This document shows, in pieces, positions 9,336-20,230 of a DNA stretch of 64,000 bases. The notes beneath the pieces are model-generated. The model was not told the DNA's origin, did not search any database, and was given only the letters and a program-made list of their open reading frames with translations. Every line of letters begins with the position of its first letter. Within the stretch, counting starts at the first letter, position 1. This DNA comes from Melampsora larici-populina 98AG31 (lineage: Eukaryota > Basidiomycota > Pucciniomycetes > Pucciniales > Melampsoraceae), in the NCBI RefSeq assembly GCF_000204055.1, contig NW_006768802.1, positions 254,876-318,875 on the forward strand, in the 5' to 3' direction. A program made the translations under genes and the position numbers.

Positions 9336-12325
9336 GAATTGACATTATGTAGGTGGAAATAACATTGATCATCATTGCAGCATTTCTGGGGATGCAGCAA
9401 TGTGATGAGTGCGTCTTTACAACTTTCACAGCATCAGGTCCAACATAGTTTTGCCTGTTCAAGATACAGCTCTAAGTGACGGATAAAAAGGTGACAAAGA
9501 GGTGGGAAAAGTTAGCATATTTCAGAATTTGGCAATGTGACCCTAGATTTTGACTGCAATGGTGGTCTCAATCATTATGTGGGTCAAAGTTGGCCAAAAA
9601 GTGTCTAAATGTTTTTTATTTATGCCTCCCAGCCCTTCAAATTGATTTTTTTTACAAAAAAACACTGAAATTTGCTTCTCAGGAAGAGCCTTTTAAAGGT
9701 CTTTTAAAAAAGTTGAAATTACAAGGAGTGTTTTGATGTAGGGACATTTGCATTTCTTGTGTTTTTTTGGACTTGATCCTCCCAACCAAATAGTCTTGTG
9801 GCCTGCTTTAAATTTTGAGCTTTGAACTTCATGTTATGGGCACCACTCTTGGAACACCTGGCAAAATGATGTGCCAAAAAGTTAGGCCCAAATTCTGTCT
9901 TGCACCTCACTTTTCATAGCCCCCAGAACTGTTATCATGTGAATTGACTGAGTCATTGATCAGGGTTGACAAGAAAAATTATGGAGGAAAAATACTATTT
10001 TTGTACTATATTTAAGATTTGGATCAACACCCCCATCACAATGAAAGAAACCAAAGTATGGGTGGTTTCAGTTTTGTTACAAACCAATCAAAACCAACCT
10101 TACCACAATCAAAATAAAATTTGCAATTTAACAAAACACTGTGGTGATTAATGTATAGGATCAATCAAGAAACATTTAAATTGTATTACATCATTAGTCA
10201 GTTTGAGGTTTTTAATGCAAAATTCATATTTTTTTTCAATTTGTCATAGTGTTTCATTTGCTTTATCACATGTTATTACATAAGTCTCATTCATTTCTCT
10301 TAAAATTGATATTGAATTTATTCAATTTTAATAGTAAGATCATAATCAAGAACAAATATATATATAAAGTCAAAAATATAGGTAAATCATGTTGGAAAAT
10401 GGGTTTTAGGGTAGAAATATTTAGTTTGATGGTTCAAGAAGATTATTATATTAAAGAGAAGGGTTATATTAGTCAGCAACCATTTGATCATAAGGAGTGA
10501 TTAGTGAGGAGTGAAGGTATTGAGGAGAATTTCAGCTCATATATCAAGGGCATTGTGGTCTATGTGGGCCAAATGTGACCTGGGATTTTATGTTCTGGCT
10601 AGATCATCTACAACCCTCATGAGAGAACATAGGCTCAATTGTGTGTCATTAATCTGATCTCAACATGAACCTCAGCTGTTCTTGCATCTCAATTTTTTAG
10701 ATATTAGGGGGTTTCAACTTGAGAATTTTTTGCCTAAAACTTTTACAAAACAGAAAAGTTTGCAAAATTTCAAGGTGTATTTTTTTACTTCAAATATACA
10801 GTCAACAGCATTTGGGACACCTAAAAAGGTTTCCCAAATTTTTATGTTTACAGTAATTTTTACAACAACAGGCAAGTTGTTGCACTGTAAAAATACCGTA
10901 AAAAATGCAACTTGAAACCCCCTATTGTACATCAAAAGTTGCCCTGTGGTGTACCTGGATATAGTCAGGGCTAATTTATCTCACCTTGAGAAACCATCAC
11001 CAATTGGAATTCCCCTTGAGTGCCTGCCTTGGGTCAATTAGATCCTATACTTAGGGGACACTTAAATATGAACTTGTTTATGACATCACCAATTTCACCA
11101 AACTTGAAGTAGAATCCTACAATTCTGAATATCATTATTTCCAAAACATCTCTTTAGACTTAATTATGGTTCTCTCATCTATCTGAATTGATTTCTTTAA
11201 GACTTTTCAAATATTTCTTGAGATTGTCAATTTGTACCTATACATATATCATTCATGAGCAGCTGGTGCATATAGATTCAGTGAAGGTATATGGACTCAG
11301 TGTGTATCATGATTTTCCCATGGTGAAGAAATGTTATCTACCCAAAAATCCTTATAAGCATCTATGATCTTCTCTCTTAGTTATGAATTTTGTAAAAGCA
11401 GAAAAAGATCACACTCAACATAAGAAGTGAATTCTGAGTTTATTGATTGACACTGTGATTGTTACTGTATCCTAATCCATGAGCTTGAACCACAGTTTTT
11501 ATGTAAAGAAACCTATGAATGCAAGCCCTGGTTGGCAATCTCCAATACCCTAAGTATATCTTGCATATGGCAAAAGGAAGCAGACACTTGAATTACCAAG
11601 TAAAGGCTTGATAGAGATGATGTATGATTATGTATAAGATGAAAGTTGAAACAAGTGAAGATTGACCATAGATAGGAGTGTTGAAAGTGTAAATGTGAAA
11701 GAAAGAAAAGTTGGACTGGATTGTGGATAAGTATGATAAGTTGAGAAGATTTGTTAAATTGGGAAGGAATCAAGAGGATAAGAATTGTAAAAGTTTGAAC
11801 CCATCTTGATCAGATCACAGTGTAATCTGAGGATGAGTGTGAGTGTGAGTGTGAGTGTGAGTCGGGTCGATATTCGATCCAGAAAGTTGAGTCAGTCGAG
11901 TATTTGGATGAAAAGGAAGAGAAAACCTAATTGAGTTCGATTGAGTGACTGACTACGTAACTTGAACTTGAACTTGAACAACGACTACACTTCACTTCAC
12001 TTCAACTCTTCAGAACAACAACAACAACAAGAACCATCTCTTTAGTTAGTTATTAAAACAAATCATCAATCGATCTAGTATCAGTCGATCGCAGAGAAAG
12101 ACTAAACGAAAAATCAATCAAACGAACTTTTGAAATCTAATCTATCCATTCGTCATCTCACAACTTAATCAGTACTTCTTTACATAATCGATTCATTTTA
12201 ACCTCAATCTTAAATCTGATCTCAACTCCGATCTGATCCTAAACCAAAGAACTTCCCTTATTGATCTCAAGCAGTATCATCATCCAGATTCATTCACTCA
12301 AATCAAACTTCATTCACAAATCGAA
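9336..12325. other. AT-rich intergenic region with one MITE
   Basis: About 3 kb without a supportable gene. Apart from the MITE at 10706-10923 and a short GTGAGT repeat at about 11829-11863, I see only A/T-rich sequence. The last 400 bp before 12326 are rich in CAACAA, TTCA and CTTGAA runs and probably hold the 5' UTR and promoter of the GTPase gene. Confidence 0.5.
10706..10923. mobile_element. 218-bp MITE
   Basis: Terminal inverted repeats AGGGGGTTTCAA (10706) and TTGAAACCCCCT (10923) are flanked by ATT at 10703-10705 and 10924-10926. Internal A/T-rich arms are partly self-complementary (TTTTTGC near the left, GTAAAAAATGC near the right). There is no coding content. The 3-bp duplication suggests a PIF/Harbinger- or CACTA-type parent, but the superfamily is not settled. 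Confidence 0.7.
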
Positions 12326-13444
12326 ATGTCTAACATGACAAGCTCAACTGGTCCAGCGGGATCATCAGGCAGTACATCAAACTCTTCTCTACAACAGAAT
12401 GATGATAAGAATTCAGTAGTCATCAAAGTTTGTCCTTCTTTTCTATCTCTTTCTTCAAAGAATCCTTCCTTGGTCGGATCCTAAAGTCTGCTTACTTGAT
12501 TAATAGGTCGGAATGGTAGGAGACTCACAGATTGGGAAAACTAGTTTAATGGTTAAATATGTCGAAGGTAGTTTTGATGAAGATTATATTCAAACCCTGG
12601 GTTAGCTTCTTCTCACCTTTTTATAACGTCTTGATCATCACTTAATCTGACTGTTTCCTTTTTCTGAACGATCGGATTTTCTCTCGGTTTTTTCATCATC
12701 TCTTCTCGATCTTAACAGGAGTCAATTTTATGGAAAAGACAATTTCAATTCGAAACACAGAAATCACATTCTCAATTTGGGATTTAGGTGGTCAACGAGA
12801 GTTTGTGAATATGTTACCATTGGTGTGTAATGATGCAGTAGCGATCTTGTTTATGTTTGACCTCTCGAGGAAATCTACTCTCAACTCAATCAAAGAATGG
12901 TATCGTCAAGCTCGTGGGTTTAATAAGGTGAGTGATCTTGAAAGGCTTTATCGATCGATCGATTCGATCTTCTCATCAGCTTCAATTCTTTTTCGCGTCT
13001 CTTTCTACAATCAAATCGAATTAATCTCAATCAAAGACAGCGATTCCGTTTCTGATTGGTACCAAATATGATCATTTCGCTGCATTCTCAAAAGACGAAC
13101 AGGAGGAAATCACACGTCAGGTCTGTTGACCATCTTTGTTTTTCTTTTCCTTCTTGACTTGCATCCTGATCGTTTTATTCTTCATCACATTCATAGTCGA
13201 GGAGGTTTGCGAAAGCGATGAGGGCACCATTGATCTTCTGCTCTACATCCCATTCTATCAACGTTCAGAAGATCTTCAAGATTGTGCTTTCTAAAGCTTT
13301 TGATCTAAAGGTTTCTTATTTCCTTCTACTCTTTTTCTCTCTTCATCAAAACACTGATTTCTTCTTTCGTTTTGTCCCTTTCAGTGCACAATACCCGAAA
13401 TCAATGGAAGTGGAGAACCACTACTGATCTATCTCGACGTCTGA
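12326..13444 (+). CDS. SPG1: Spg1/Tem1-type septation GTPase
   Basis: Spg1/Tem1 is the Ras-like GTPase at the spindle pole body that starts the septation-initiation (SIN) or mitotic-exit (MEN) kinase cascade. Six exons (12326-12427, 12507-12600, 12719-12927, 13037-13120, 13197-13310, 13385-13444) splice in frame to 220 residues. The P-loop GDSQIGKT is at about 39-46, the switch II motif [14 protein letters not shown] begins at about 86, and GTKYD (143-147) takes the place of the usual NKxD, as is characteristic of this subfamily. There is no C-terminal prenylation CaaX box, also as expected. The Ser/Asn-rich N-terminal extension of about 34 residues is coded by exon 1. The fourth acceptor is AAG at 13034-13036, because the following CAG would break the frame. 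The gene appears intact. Confidence 0.93.
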
Positions 13445-13477
13445 TCTCTTTGCAATCCTATCTTTATCTTTCTTGCA

Positions 13478-13478
<1 letters not shown>

Positions 13479-13512
<34 letters not shown>
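13479..13512. repeat. (TG)n microsatellite
   Basis: Seventeen TG units lie immediately downstream of the GTPase stop codon, probably in the 3' UTR. It is followed by a long T-rich tract (13560-13830) with many homopolymer runs. No gene is seen between here and 14500. Confidence 0.9.
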
Positions 13513-13515
<3 letters not shown>

Positions 13516-14517
13516 TGGTTGAAATGGTAGTACTAGTACTAGTATGCAAGTCATTCATTCTTTCCATTTTTTTCTTCTTCCTCTCTTTATCTCTTTTTTT
13601 CATTTCTTTTTTGTTTCTTTTTTCGAAAAATTTTGCATTTAATAAAACAATAGAAAAATCAAAAAAGAAAACCAAATTTGATATATATAAAAAAAATTGG
13701 CTTATAATTTTTTTTTTTCAATTTTTTTTTATTCATATGCTTTTTTAAAGTTTTTTTTTTCTTTTTTTCTTTAAAGTGTGTGATTTTATGAAAAAAAAAA
13801 CTTTACTTTCTTTTTACTTTTTTTTTGCTTCTTTTTTGTTAGATTTTATGTATAGATCTTCTGATCTTGAAGGTCTTTATATAATCCTTCATTCATTTTT
13901 TGGTTTTTTGGTGATATTGATGGTCAATTAGTGATGATTGCTTTTTGTTGTTTTCTTTTCATTTTTTTTATTTGAATTGTGTAGTGTGTTGTATAGATCA
14001 AATTTTGAAAAATTGGGTACAAAAAAAAGAGTTGAATTGATTCAGTGTTTTTTTTTCAAAATTCATGATTAAGTTTTAAATTTTTGTATCAAACAAAACA
14101 AAAAAACCAAATTACCTTTTATTTTGGTTTTGATCATGAGTTGAAAGAAGGGATTCTATTTAAGAAGAGTAGGTGATATTTTAATAATCACTCATCTGAT
14201 TGTTATTTCAACTTGATTGCTAGTACATAGTGTTATATTTAGGTATCTTATTTATCTTATCAAGAGACTATCTTCTTGAACTCCAGAATTGTTGATTGCT
14301 TTATATATCTAGTATAGTATAGTCTCTATAAGTCACAGACAGGAACAGGAACAGCAACAGACCAGAATGAAAATGGTAGAAGGATGGGAGAATGGTTAGC
14401 AAACTGGAGGGTGTTTGAATTGATCAAACAGAATTATCAACATTGAGCTTACATAAGCTTCCTTGTAGCCTGCTTCCCTGCCAAAGCTACCAATGCTTTT
14501 TTTAATTGAGAACGAGA
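13513..14517. other. Homopolymer-rich intergenic region
   Basis: Poly-T and poly-A runs dominate, and open frames here are low-complexity artefacts. No element ends or genes were identified. Confidence 0.5.
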
Positions 14518-14590
14518 GGCCATCGGGAGAACCCTGACAGTCAGGCCTTTCAACCACCTGTCCCTTAGCCGTGAAAGCCAGCACAGATCT
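14518..14590. repeat. Dispersed repeat R1, copy 2
   Basis: Matches 9247-9335 in the same orientation (GGCCATCGGGAGAACCCTG, CTGACAGTCAGGCCTTTCA, GTGAAAGCCAGCA). It ends about 75 bp before the pogo-like element at 14666. Confidence 0.6.
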
Positions 14591-14665
14591 TCCACGTGAC
14601 CTTTCAGCCACGCCACATCCCGGTAGAAAGGTCGCCGAGGTGTAACAAAAAATAAAATTCATATA

Positions 14666-15428
14666 CAGTCAAACCCCTCTAAAGCAGTACCCCTCTAAAG
14701 CCTTAACCCGTCTATAGTGATGGTTTTTTGGTTCTCCCAAGTTGAGAGGGGCCAAAATGTGTGAAAAACCCATAGTTCCGTCTAACCCCTTAACCCATAC
14801 CCAGAATCCAAAAAAAAATCAATCTTTTTAATGTAAAGCCATAGAAAAATGGCTAATAGGGAGGTAGGAAAGGGGATACCTCCAACAGCTTCTGAAGCTT
14901 TGAAGGCAGTATCTTTGCTTACACAATTCATTGAAAGTACTGATATGCCCAAAGCAACAGCTGTTGACGCCCTTCTCCCTGCTCTTGAAAGCGCATTGAC
15001 CAGCAAGACCTATTTTGCCAACAAAATTCAGCCCTCCATCACTTTCTCCTTTAGTAGAAATTAAACAAATCTTGTGATGTAGTTACAATTTTAAATGTAT
15101 TCTTCTCACAAAAAATTAACACAGCAGATACTGAAATATTTGATAGCAAGTTAGACTTTTTCAACAACAAGACCCGTATAAAGTCCTATTTTCTATGGCT
15201 GTACACGGACCACCCTCTAAAGCCATGTTTCCATGTCTTTAGAGGGATATGTTCTATGGTTGTGGAATGCCCACCCTCTAAAGCCATGGTTTTTATAAAT
15301 TTAGAGGGTTTTCAATGTAAAGCCATGGATGTATGTCTATAGAGGGGTTCCTCAACAAAGACATGTCCCCTCTATACCCATAGGTTTCCCCGTCTCCCAA
15401 AGGGTATGGCTTTAGAGGGGTTTGACTG
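14666..15428. mobile_element. TA-flanked pogo-like (Tc1/mariner) non-autonomous element, 763 bp
   Basis: Terminal inverted repeats CAGTCAAACCCCTCTAAAG and CTTTAGAGGGGTTTGACTG are flanked on both sides by TA (14664-14665, 15429-15430). CAGTC termini plus TA duplication are hallmarks of pogo/Tigger elements. The motif CCCTCTAAAGCCATG and its complement recur several times inside (near 15210, 15280, 15310, 15410), so the element is built largely of repeated subterminal sequence. A short frame at 14849-15064 (EALKAVSLLTQFIESTD) might be a remnant of a transposase C-terminus; this is a weak inference. Confidence 0.83.
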
Positions 15429-15509
15429 TATATTCAAGTTTTTTCTTTACGAATCGTTTCTGTTTACTTATACAACATCTTCTTGATCTTGGAGCTCCAA
15501 GTTGACCAA

Positions 15510-15880
15510 TAGTGATGATGAGGAAGAAGAAGAAGCAGAGAATCCAAGATCTAATCCTCAAACATCGCACGAGCTTTCTATGAGTCATATATGCGTCAAG
15601 TTGATCAACCGGCTCGACTTTTGAAGTCGCGTTACAAATACGTGACGATTTAGTAGAATCATTAATCGAAAGATCAAATCATGAAGTGTTTGAAAACAAA
15701 TTACCCACTGAACTTGATTTGATTTGGAGTAATAGATTGAATACTACTGCAGGTAAAGCTAAATGGAGTGTGTTTAGAGATTATGTCAAGGTCAAGTTAT
15801 CTCACCATTATATCCCTGATAAAGTGAAAGTACTTTGGAAGTTGTCGAAAAAAAGTTTACAAATACCCTCATACTACGTT
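15510..15880 (+). pseudogene. SprT-like protein fragment lacking the metalloprotease active site
   Basis: SprT-like (Spartan/GCNA-type) proteins are DNA-associated metalloproteases. An acidic stretch (DDEEEEEAE near 15515-15540) is followed, in shifted frame, by VESLIERSNHEVFENKLP, IWSNRLNTTAGKAKW and VKVKLSHHYIPDKVKVL, which align with the start of the SprT domain (WxxRLxxTAGxxK). The region that should carry the HExxH zinc site is absent because the sequence is cut at 15881 by a CACAGGGGC-type repeat. Stops occur between the acidic part and the domain. The fragment cannot encode a protease. Assignment rests on the TAGKAKW block and its context. Confidence 0.6.
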
Positions 15881-16330
15881 CACAGGGGCAAAAATTGATG
15901 CTCACAACTATGTGAGCGTTGAAATTTTCCTGATTTGTTCCCATTTGTTTCCCTTTTCTTTCTGCTTGTCAGCTCATTATGTGATCAACAGAAACTGAGG
16001 AGATGAGTCAGGCCTCCCTCAGGCAAAATTCCTTAGCAAAGAAGCTTGAGGGCGGGCTGGCCCATCTGCTCACTTCATCTAAGCCCCTCAGCTCATCCTC
16101 AGCGGCATCCCTTGACACCTGCTGATTGGGGGGACACCTGTGGCTGGCTGGGCTATTGTCAAGCTAGCCCCGTGTTGGGTTTTACAACACCAACCCAAAC
16201 TGTTTTGGGAACAAGGGCAACTGGGTCATCCCCGACAGTGCTGACTGTCAGCTGACAGCAATCACTTTCACATCCCTTTTGCAGACCTTACAAACCTGTG
16301 ATATCCTTGCAAGTTTTACACACTCCTTTC
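15881..16330. mobile_element. Partial copy of the CACAGGGGC-terminus repeat (A-type)
   Basis: Starts with CACAGGGGCAAAAATTGATG, then the hairpin GCTCACAACTATGTGAGC, and continues through CTCAGCCCCT-like and GAGGAAG-like sequence similar to 20231-20520. The right terminus (CCCCTGTG) is not found, so this is a truncated copy. The right limit given here is approximate. It abuts the SprT-like fragment. Confidence 0.65.
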
Positions 16331-16608
16331 TTGTGCATCACACCATTGTCATATTTCTTGGATGCACCAGTAATCACAAGAGACTCAATCAACCTTCAAT
16401 TATCAATCGTTAGAACTTGATTTAACTAATCTACAAACTTCAACTTATTTTGAACTCATCAGTTTATTGATCTCTTTAATCTTGATCAATTTATTAATCT
16501 TTCGGATCTCATTTTGATTCTCTTCTTTGAACTTTCCTTCTACTACTGATCCTTCAAAAATCAAACAAAATTCAACATTAAAATTAATCAAATTACAAAA
16601 CAAATCAT

Positions 16609-18095
16609 GGCTTCACTGTTGACTTTAATTAAATCGTCTATTTGATTATCACACATGTCAAGAAATCTTCATTTTTTACAGTCAAAGCTTTGGCGACTTC
16701 ATTGGCAGATACCTTGCTCTCGCTTTGACAGCCTACCTCTACATCAGTAGACCAAACTAACACACAAACGATCAAAAAAGTAACCGTCCGGATAGAAAAG
16801 CCTTCAGTGATTGCATTTGGGGAAACATACACGCTCATCAACTGAAAAATTGACTGCAGGAAGGAACATCACAGGAGCCAACTATGGCTCAGCTTCAAAT
16901 CTTCAAATCAGTTCTCGTTCATCATCGCCTTCACATCAACTTGATGAATTAGATCATGTAGTTTATATTGGCTTAGGCTCAAATATGGGAAATCGACTTG
17001 AAAATATTTCTTCAGCTTTAGATCGACTTTGTCAACCAATAGAATTAGGAGGTGCAAATGCTAAATTATTGGATACAAGTTTTATGTATGAAAGTGAACC
17101 AATGTATGTTGTGAATCAATCTCAATTCCTCAACACCGCTTGTAAGGTAGATGATTACCTATCCAAAAAATCCTCTTCCATTCAGTAGTCTGACAACAAA
17201 GTTTTCTTTACTTCTTATAGATTTCAACACCGTTAGACCCTTTTGATCTTCTTAATGTGCTGAAATCTATCAAAAAGAGCTATGGAAGAGATCTTGATAC
17301 AAGTCAAAGTAACGGACCACAACCTATCGATATTGATATTTTAATGTTTGATTCACAACTCACCAACAAAGATCATTTAAAGATACCCCATATTGGGATG
17401 TCAAGTTGACAATTTGTTTTAGAACCATTAAACGAGTAAGGTTTGATTCTTTCTCAAGTCTAGTCTATTCCAGGCTCAAATTGTTTTTCTTCACACTTTG
17501 TAGTATTGCAGCTCATGTACTACATCCACAACATTGTGTCACTATTGGTTCTCTTCTATCACGTCTTACAAAATCAGAACCATCAACAGTAACCCAAATC
17601 CCATTCCGGAAATTCATCAAAATGTCCTACTCTCGAGCTTTCAAAATGGACACATCTAATGTCTATCTTAAATTGTACACCTGATTCATTCTCAGATAGT
17701 GGTTCATCTTTGAACCATCTGATGTGATTCAAAAATCTCTAAATCAAATCAAGAATGGTACAGATATAATTGATATTGGTGGAATGTCTACTAGACCTGG
17801 TGCAGATGAAGTCACAACTAAAGAAGAAATTTGTAGAACTGTTCCGGTGATTCAAGCTCTAAGAGAAACTCATGATGTAAAATGTCATATTAGTATTGAT
17901 ACTTTCAAGTCAGATGTTGCTAGAGCTGCTGCTGGGGCAACAATAGTAAATGATGTATCAGGTGGTCAAGCAGATCCAAATATGTTAACAACAGTAGCTA
18001 AACTAGGAGTACTTATCGTCCTAACGCACATGCGTAGTGATCCAAAAACAATGACTAGTCTGATTGATTATTTTTTTTCTTCTTCTCTTGTATAG
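16609..18095 (+). pseudogene. FOL1: Trifunctional folate-synthesis gene (DHNA-HPPK-DHPS) remnant
   Basis: Fungal FOL1 fuses dihydroneopterin aldolase (FolB), pterin pyrophosphokinase (FolK) and dihydropteroate synthase (FolP). The 5' part (16609-16850) matches the end of the aldolase domain: FFTVKALATSLADTLLSL, then VTVRIEKPSVIAFGETY. The HPPK part (16940-17450) has YIGLGSNMGNR, ESEPMYV, FLNTACK and PQPIDIDI. The DHPS part (17580-18095) has TPDSFSD, DIIDIGGMSTRPGADEV, HISIDTF and AGATIVNDVSGG. Breaks seen: TAA and TGA inside the aldolase part, TGA in GMSS.QFVLEPLN of HPPK, two frameshifts around the TPDSFSD motif, and loss of the DHPS C-terminus after LTHMRSDP. The N-terminal aldolase copy is also missing. 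Introns at about 17147-17220 and 17434-17505 are still recognisable. A functional copy would have to be elsewhere. Confidence 0.88.
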
Positions 18096-18518
18096 AATTT
18101 GGTCACTACAATAATGTTTTTTTGTAGTGAAAACTTGTAATTCTTGCAAAGATAAGATCAAAGTTTTTGGTGCAAATTGAATTTGTATAAAGGTGTTATT
18201 TTACTGTTTGTTTGATGGTAAAGATTCTATGATTGTTGGATACCTCATGTTCAGATTGAAACCTTCAATTTTTGGATGTCAACTTCCTCTTGTCTTTTGG
18301 AATTAGTGAGACAAGTAGGTGAGCCCAAGGGATCAGAAGACTTTAAAATTCTTCTGTATGATTTTTTTTGTTCAAAGGATGCAAATTGACTGGATCTACA
18401 AGTTCAACTGGTTCTGGGAATATTTGAATCACACTGTTGTTCTTTTCAATTATTCACTTTAGAAGCGTATTTATAACAAGTATTGATTTTTTCTATAGGA
18501 ACGAACATAGGAACCAAA
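18096..18518. other. Junction region between FOL1 remnant and inverted-duplication left arm
   Basis: No gene is seen. A 25-bp palindrome, CACTACAA...TTGTAGTG at about 18106-18130, lies right where FOL1 similarity stops. It resembles CACTA-type termini placed nearly back to back, but is too short to call an element. Confidence 0.4.
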
Positions 18519-18762
18519 TTATAAACTCTCTTTCATATTGGTCATTGAGGTTATATTTTTACATCAGAGTCAAATTCTGTTTAGATTTAAATATTTCAGT
18601 GATCAAAGTAATCAAAACCGAGTTAAAAATTTGATATTTTATGAAAGCTCTGTACAAGGATGATCCTAGAAAACCAAAGGATCATTGTTCTTTGAGTAAC
18701 CACTCAACATGTAATGGATCTAGGAATTATTGAAAAGAGTATAATTGCAAGTTCTGATCGAT

Positions 18763-19489
18763 TCAAGAATGAGATGATGATGTTGTTGTAGTATTGAAAT
18801 TAGGTTTAGTATAATCTTTGAATAGATTGGATTGATATTGATGAGATTCATCAGCATGAATTGATGATCTTTCTAATCTTCTATCTCTTGTTTTATTTTT
18901 TGGTAACATTCCTGAAACTGCTTTTCTTAAAATCTTTAAAACAAAAAACAAAAAAAAAGTTTATTAAAGGTTTAGTTAAAAATTGATTGGGAAATGGGAA
19001 AAAAGAAGAAACAAACCATGGGTGGATTTTGTTCTAATAGTTTTGAATATGGTGTTTCTTTTAATGCTCCTGGATATTGACTATGAGAATAATGAATCTT
19101 TTGGGCTTCTTTTTTTCCTGTGACTTTAATTAATCTAGCATTTGTAACAACAACATAATCACCTATATCAACTTCCAAAGGAAAAAAAACAATTATTACT
19201 CATCAGCTTATTCATAAAGTGATCGTTATAGTTCTTATTAATCAATTAAAAATTCATACTTCTAGGATCAAAGAATGCTTTATATTTTCCCATTAATTTA
19301 TTGGCAATTTGTGTTGCTAATCTTCCTAAGATTTGATCTTCTGCATCTACTTGTCTCCAAACTCTTGCAAAACCAAGTGCGATCTAATATATATACAGAG
19401 AAGAAAAGGGAAAAATCATCCTTTTTATGTTATTGTTGATCGGCTGAAGAGAAGGTTTGGGAACTAACGTTAGAAACTGAATAGGTCAT
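18763..19489 (-). CDS. MRPL23: Mitochondrial large-subunit ribosomal protein uL13m (left-arm copy)
   Basis: uL13m is a component of the mitochondrial ribosome large subunit. Four exons on the minus strand give about 156 residues: MTYSVSN, then [46 protein letters not shown] and [19 protein letters not shown], which are L13-family blocks in order. The last exon ends in a Ser/Thr-rich tail. Exons mirror those measured in the right-arm copy (41524-42249). The two proteins differ at least at one site: Lys in ILRKAVSG here, Gln in the other copy. A TTA-flanked MITE ends 15 bp upstream of the ATG. Both copies look intact. The gene symbol follows the yeast name. Confidence 0.9.
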
Positions 19490-19504
19490 TGGTCGTTGAG
19501 GTTA

Positions 19505-19644
19505 CACTGCCAGGATTAAACACTGTCCTAATTGGGATAATGTGTTGCTTTTTGGGGATAATTAATTTTGGCCATATAAATGCTAAGCAATTAGTGCAAA
19601 AGTGATCATTATTCCATTAGGGACAGTGTTTAATCCTGGCAGTG
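19505..19644. mobile_element. 140-bp MITE just upstream of uL13m (left copy)
   Basis: Inverted repeats CACTGCCAGGATTAAACACT and AGTGTTTAATCCTGGCAGTG are flanked by TTA (19502-19504, 19645-19647). Same family as the MITE at 663-1045. It lies 15 bp before the uL13m start codon, so it forms the immediate 5' flank of the gene. It is present in both arms and therefore predates the duplication. Confidence 0.9.
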
Positions 19645-19755
19645 TTAGGAACTTCACCAATCCGTTGGTCTTGAGCAGTTGTGATGAATTGGAGAATGTG
19701 AGTGTTGAGTTCAAGGTGTAAATCTAGAAGAGTCAAAAGTAAAGAAAGAGGGCAT

Positions 19756-19938
19756 TTAACAAAAAGCTTGAGCAGGACCATAACCAGTACAAGCTAAAAA
19801 TGTACAAGGATGATCAGAAGGTAAAGATTCAGGAGGAACGCAAGTAATTAAATATTTAGAAGGAGAGATTGAAGAAGGAAGATGGCGAGAGTTAATTGGA
19901 GAAGGAGAAGAAGGCAAGATTGAAGTAAGATTTGAAGA
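19756..19938 (-). pseudogene. Orphan terminal exon, unrecognised protein (left copy)
   Basis: A 61-codon open stretch on the minus strand follows an intron-acceptor-like TTAG and ends at TAA (19756). It encodes LPSSPSPINSRHLPSS, YLITCVPPESLPSDHPCTF and LACTGYGPAQAFC. The composition looks like real coding sequence, and the same exon is preserved in the right arm. Upstream, coding similarity stops and the repeat block begins (about 20000), so the rest of the gene is missing. I do not recognise the family. Confidence 0.45.
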
Positions 19939-20230
19939 CTAAGGTAAAGAATCAAGACTTGGACAATGAAGATATCAAACTCAACCCGTCAAAAAACCGG
20001 TCTATGCTAAAAACCCCGCGGAATTTGAGCCGGGTTCTGGTCGTGATTCTTTGGTACCCCGCAAACCAAATTTCAACAAAAGCAGGGTAAATTTGTGGTG
20101 TAGTGCTGACATGTATTGGGAAGGGTGGTGAAAAAAAAGAGTTTGTTTCCATCTTGGAGAGGTTCTGAGCGGTTCTGAGTATGCCTCATGAGCAAATCCT
20201 GAATATTCATCTCGGAGACTGAGCCCAAAG

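Noticed and set aside
13421..13748. Val/Cys and Thr/His-rich frames around 13.5 kb
   Set aside because: Artefacts of the (TG)n microsatellite and T-rich runs.
18106..18130. CACTACAA...TTGTAGTG palindrome as a CACTA element
   Set aside because: Only about 25 bp with no interior or clear target duplication; could be a chance palindrome or footprint.
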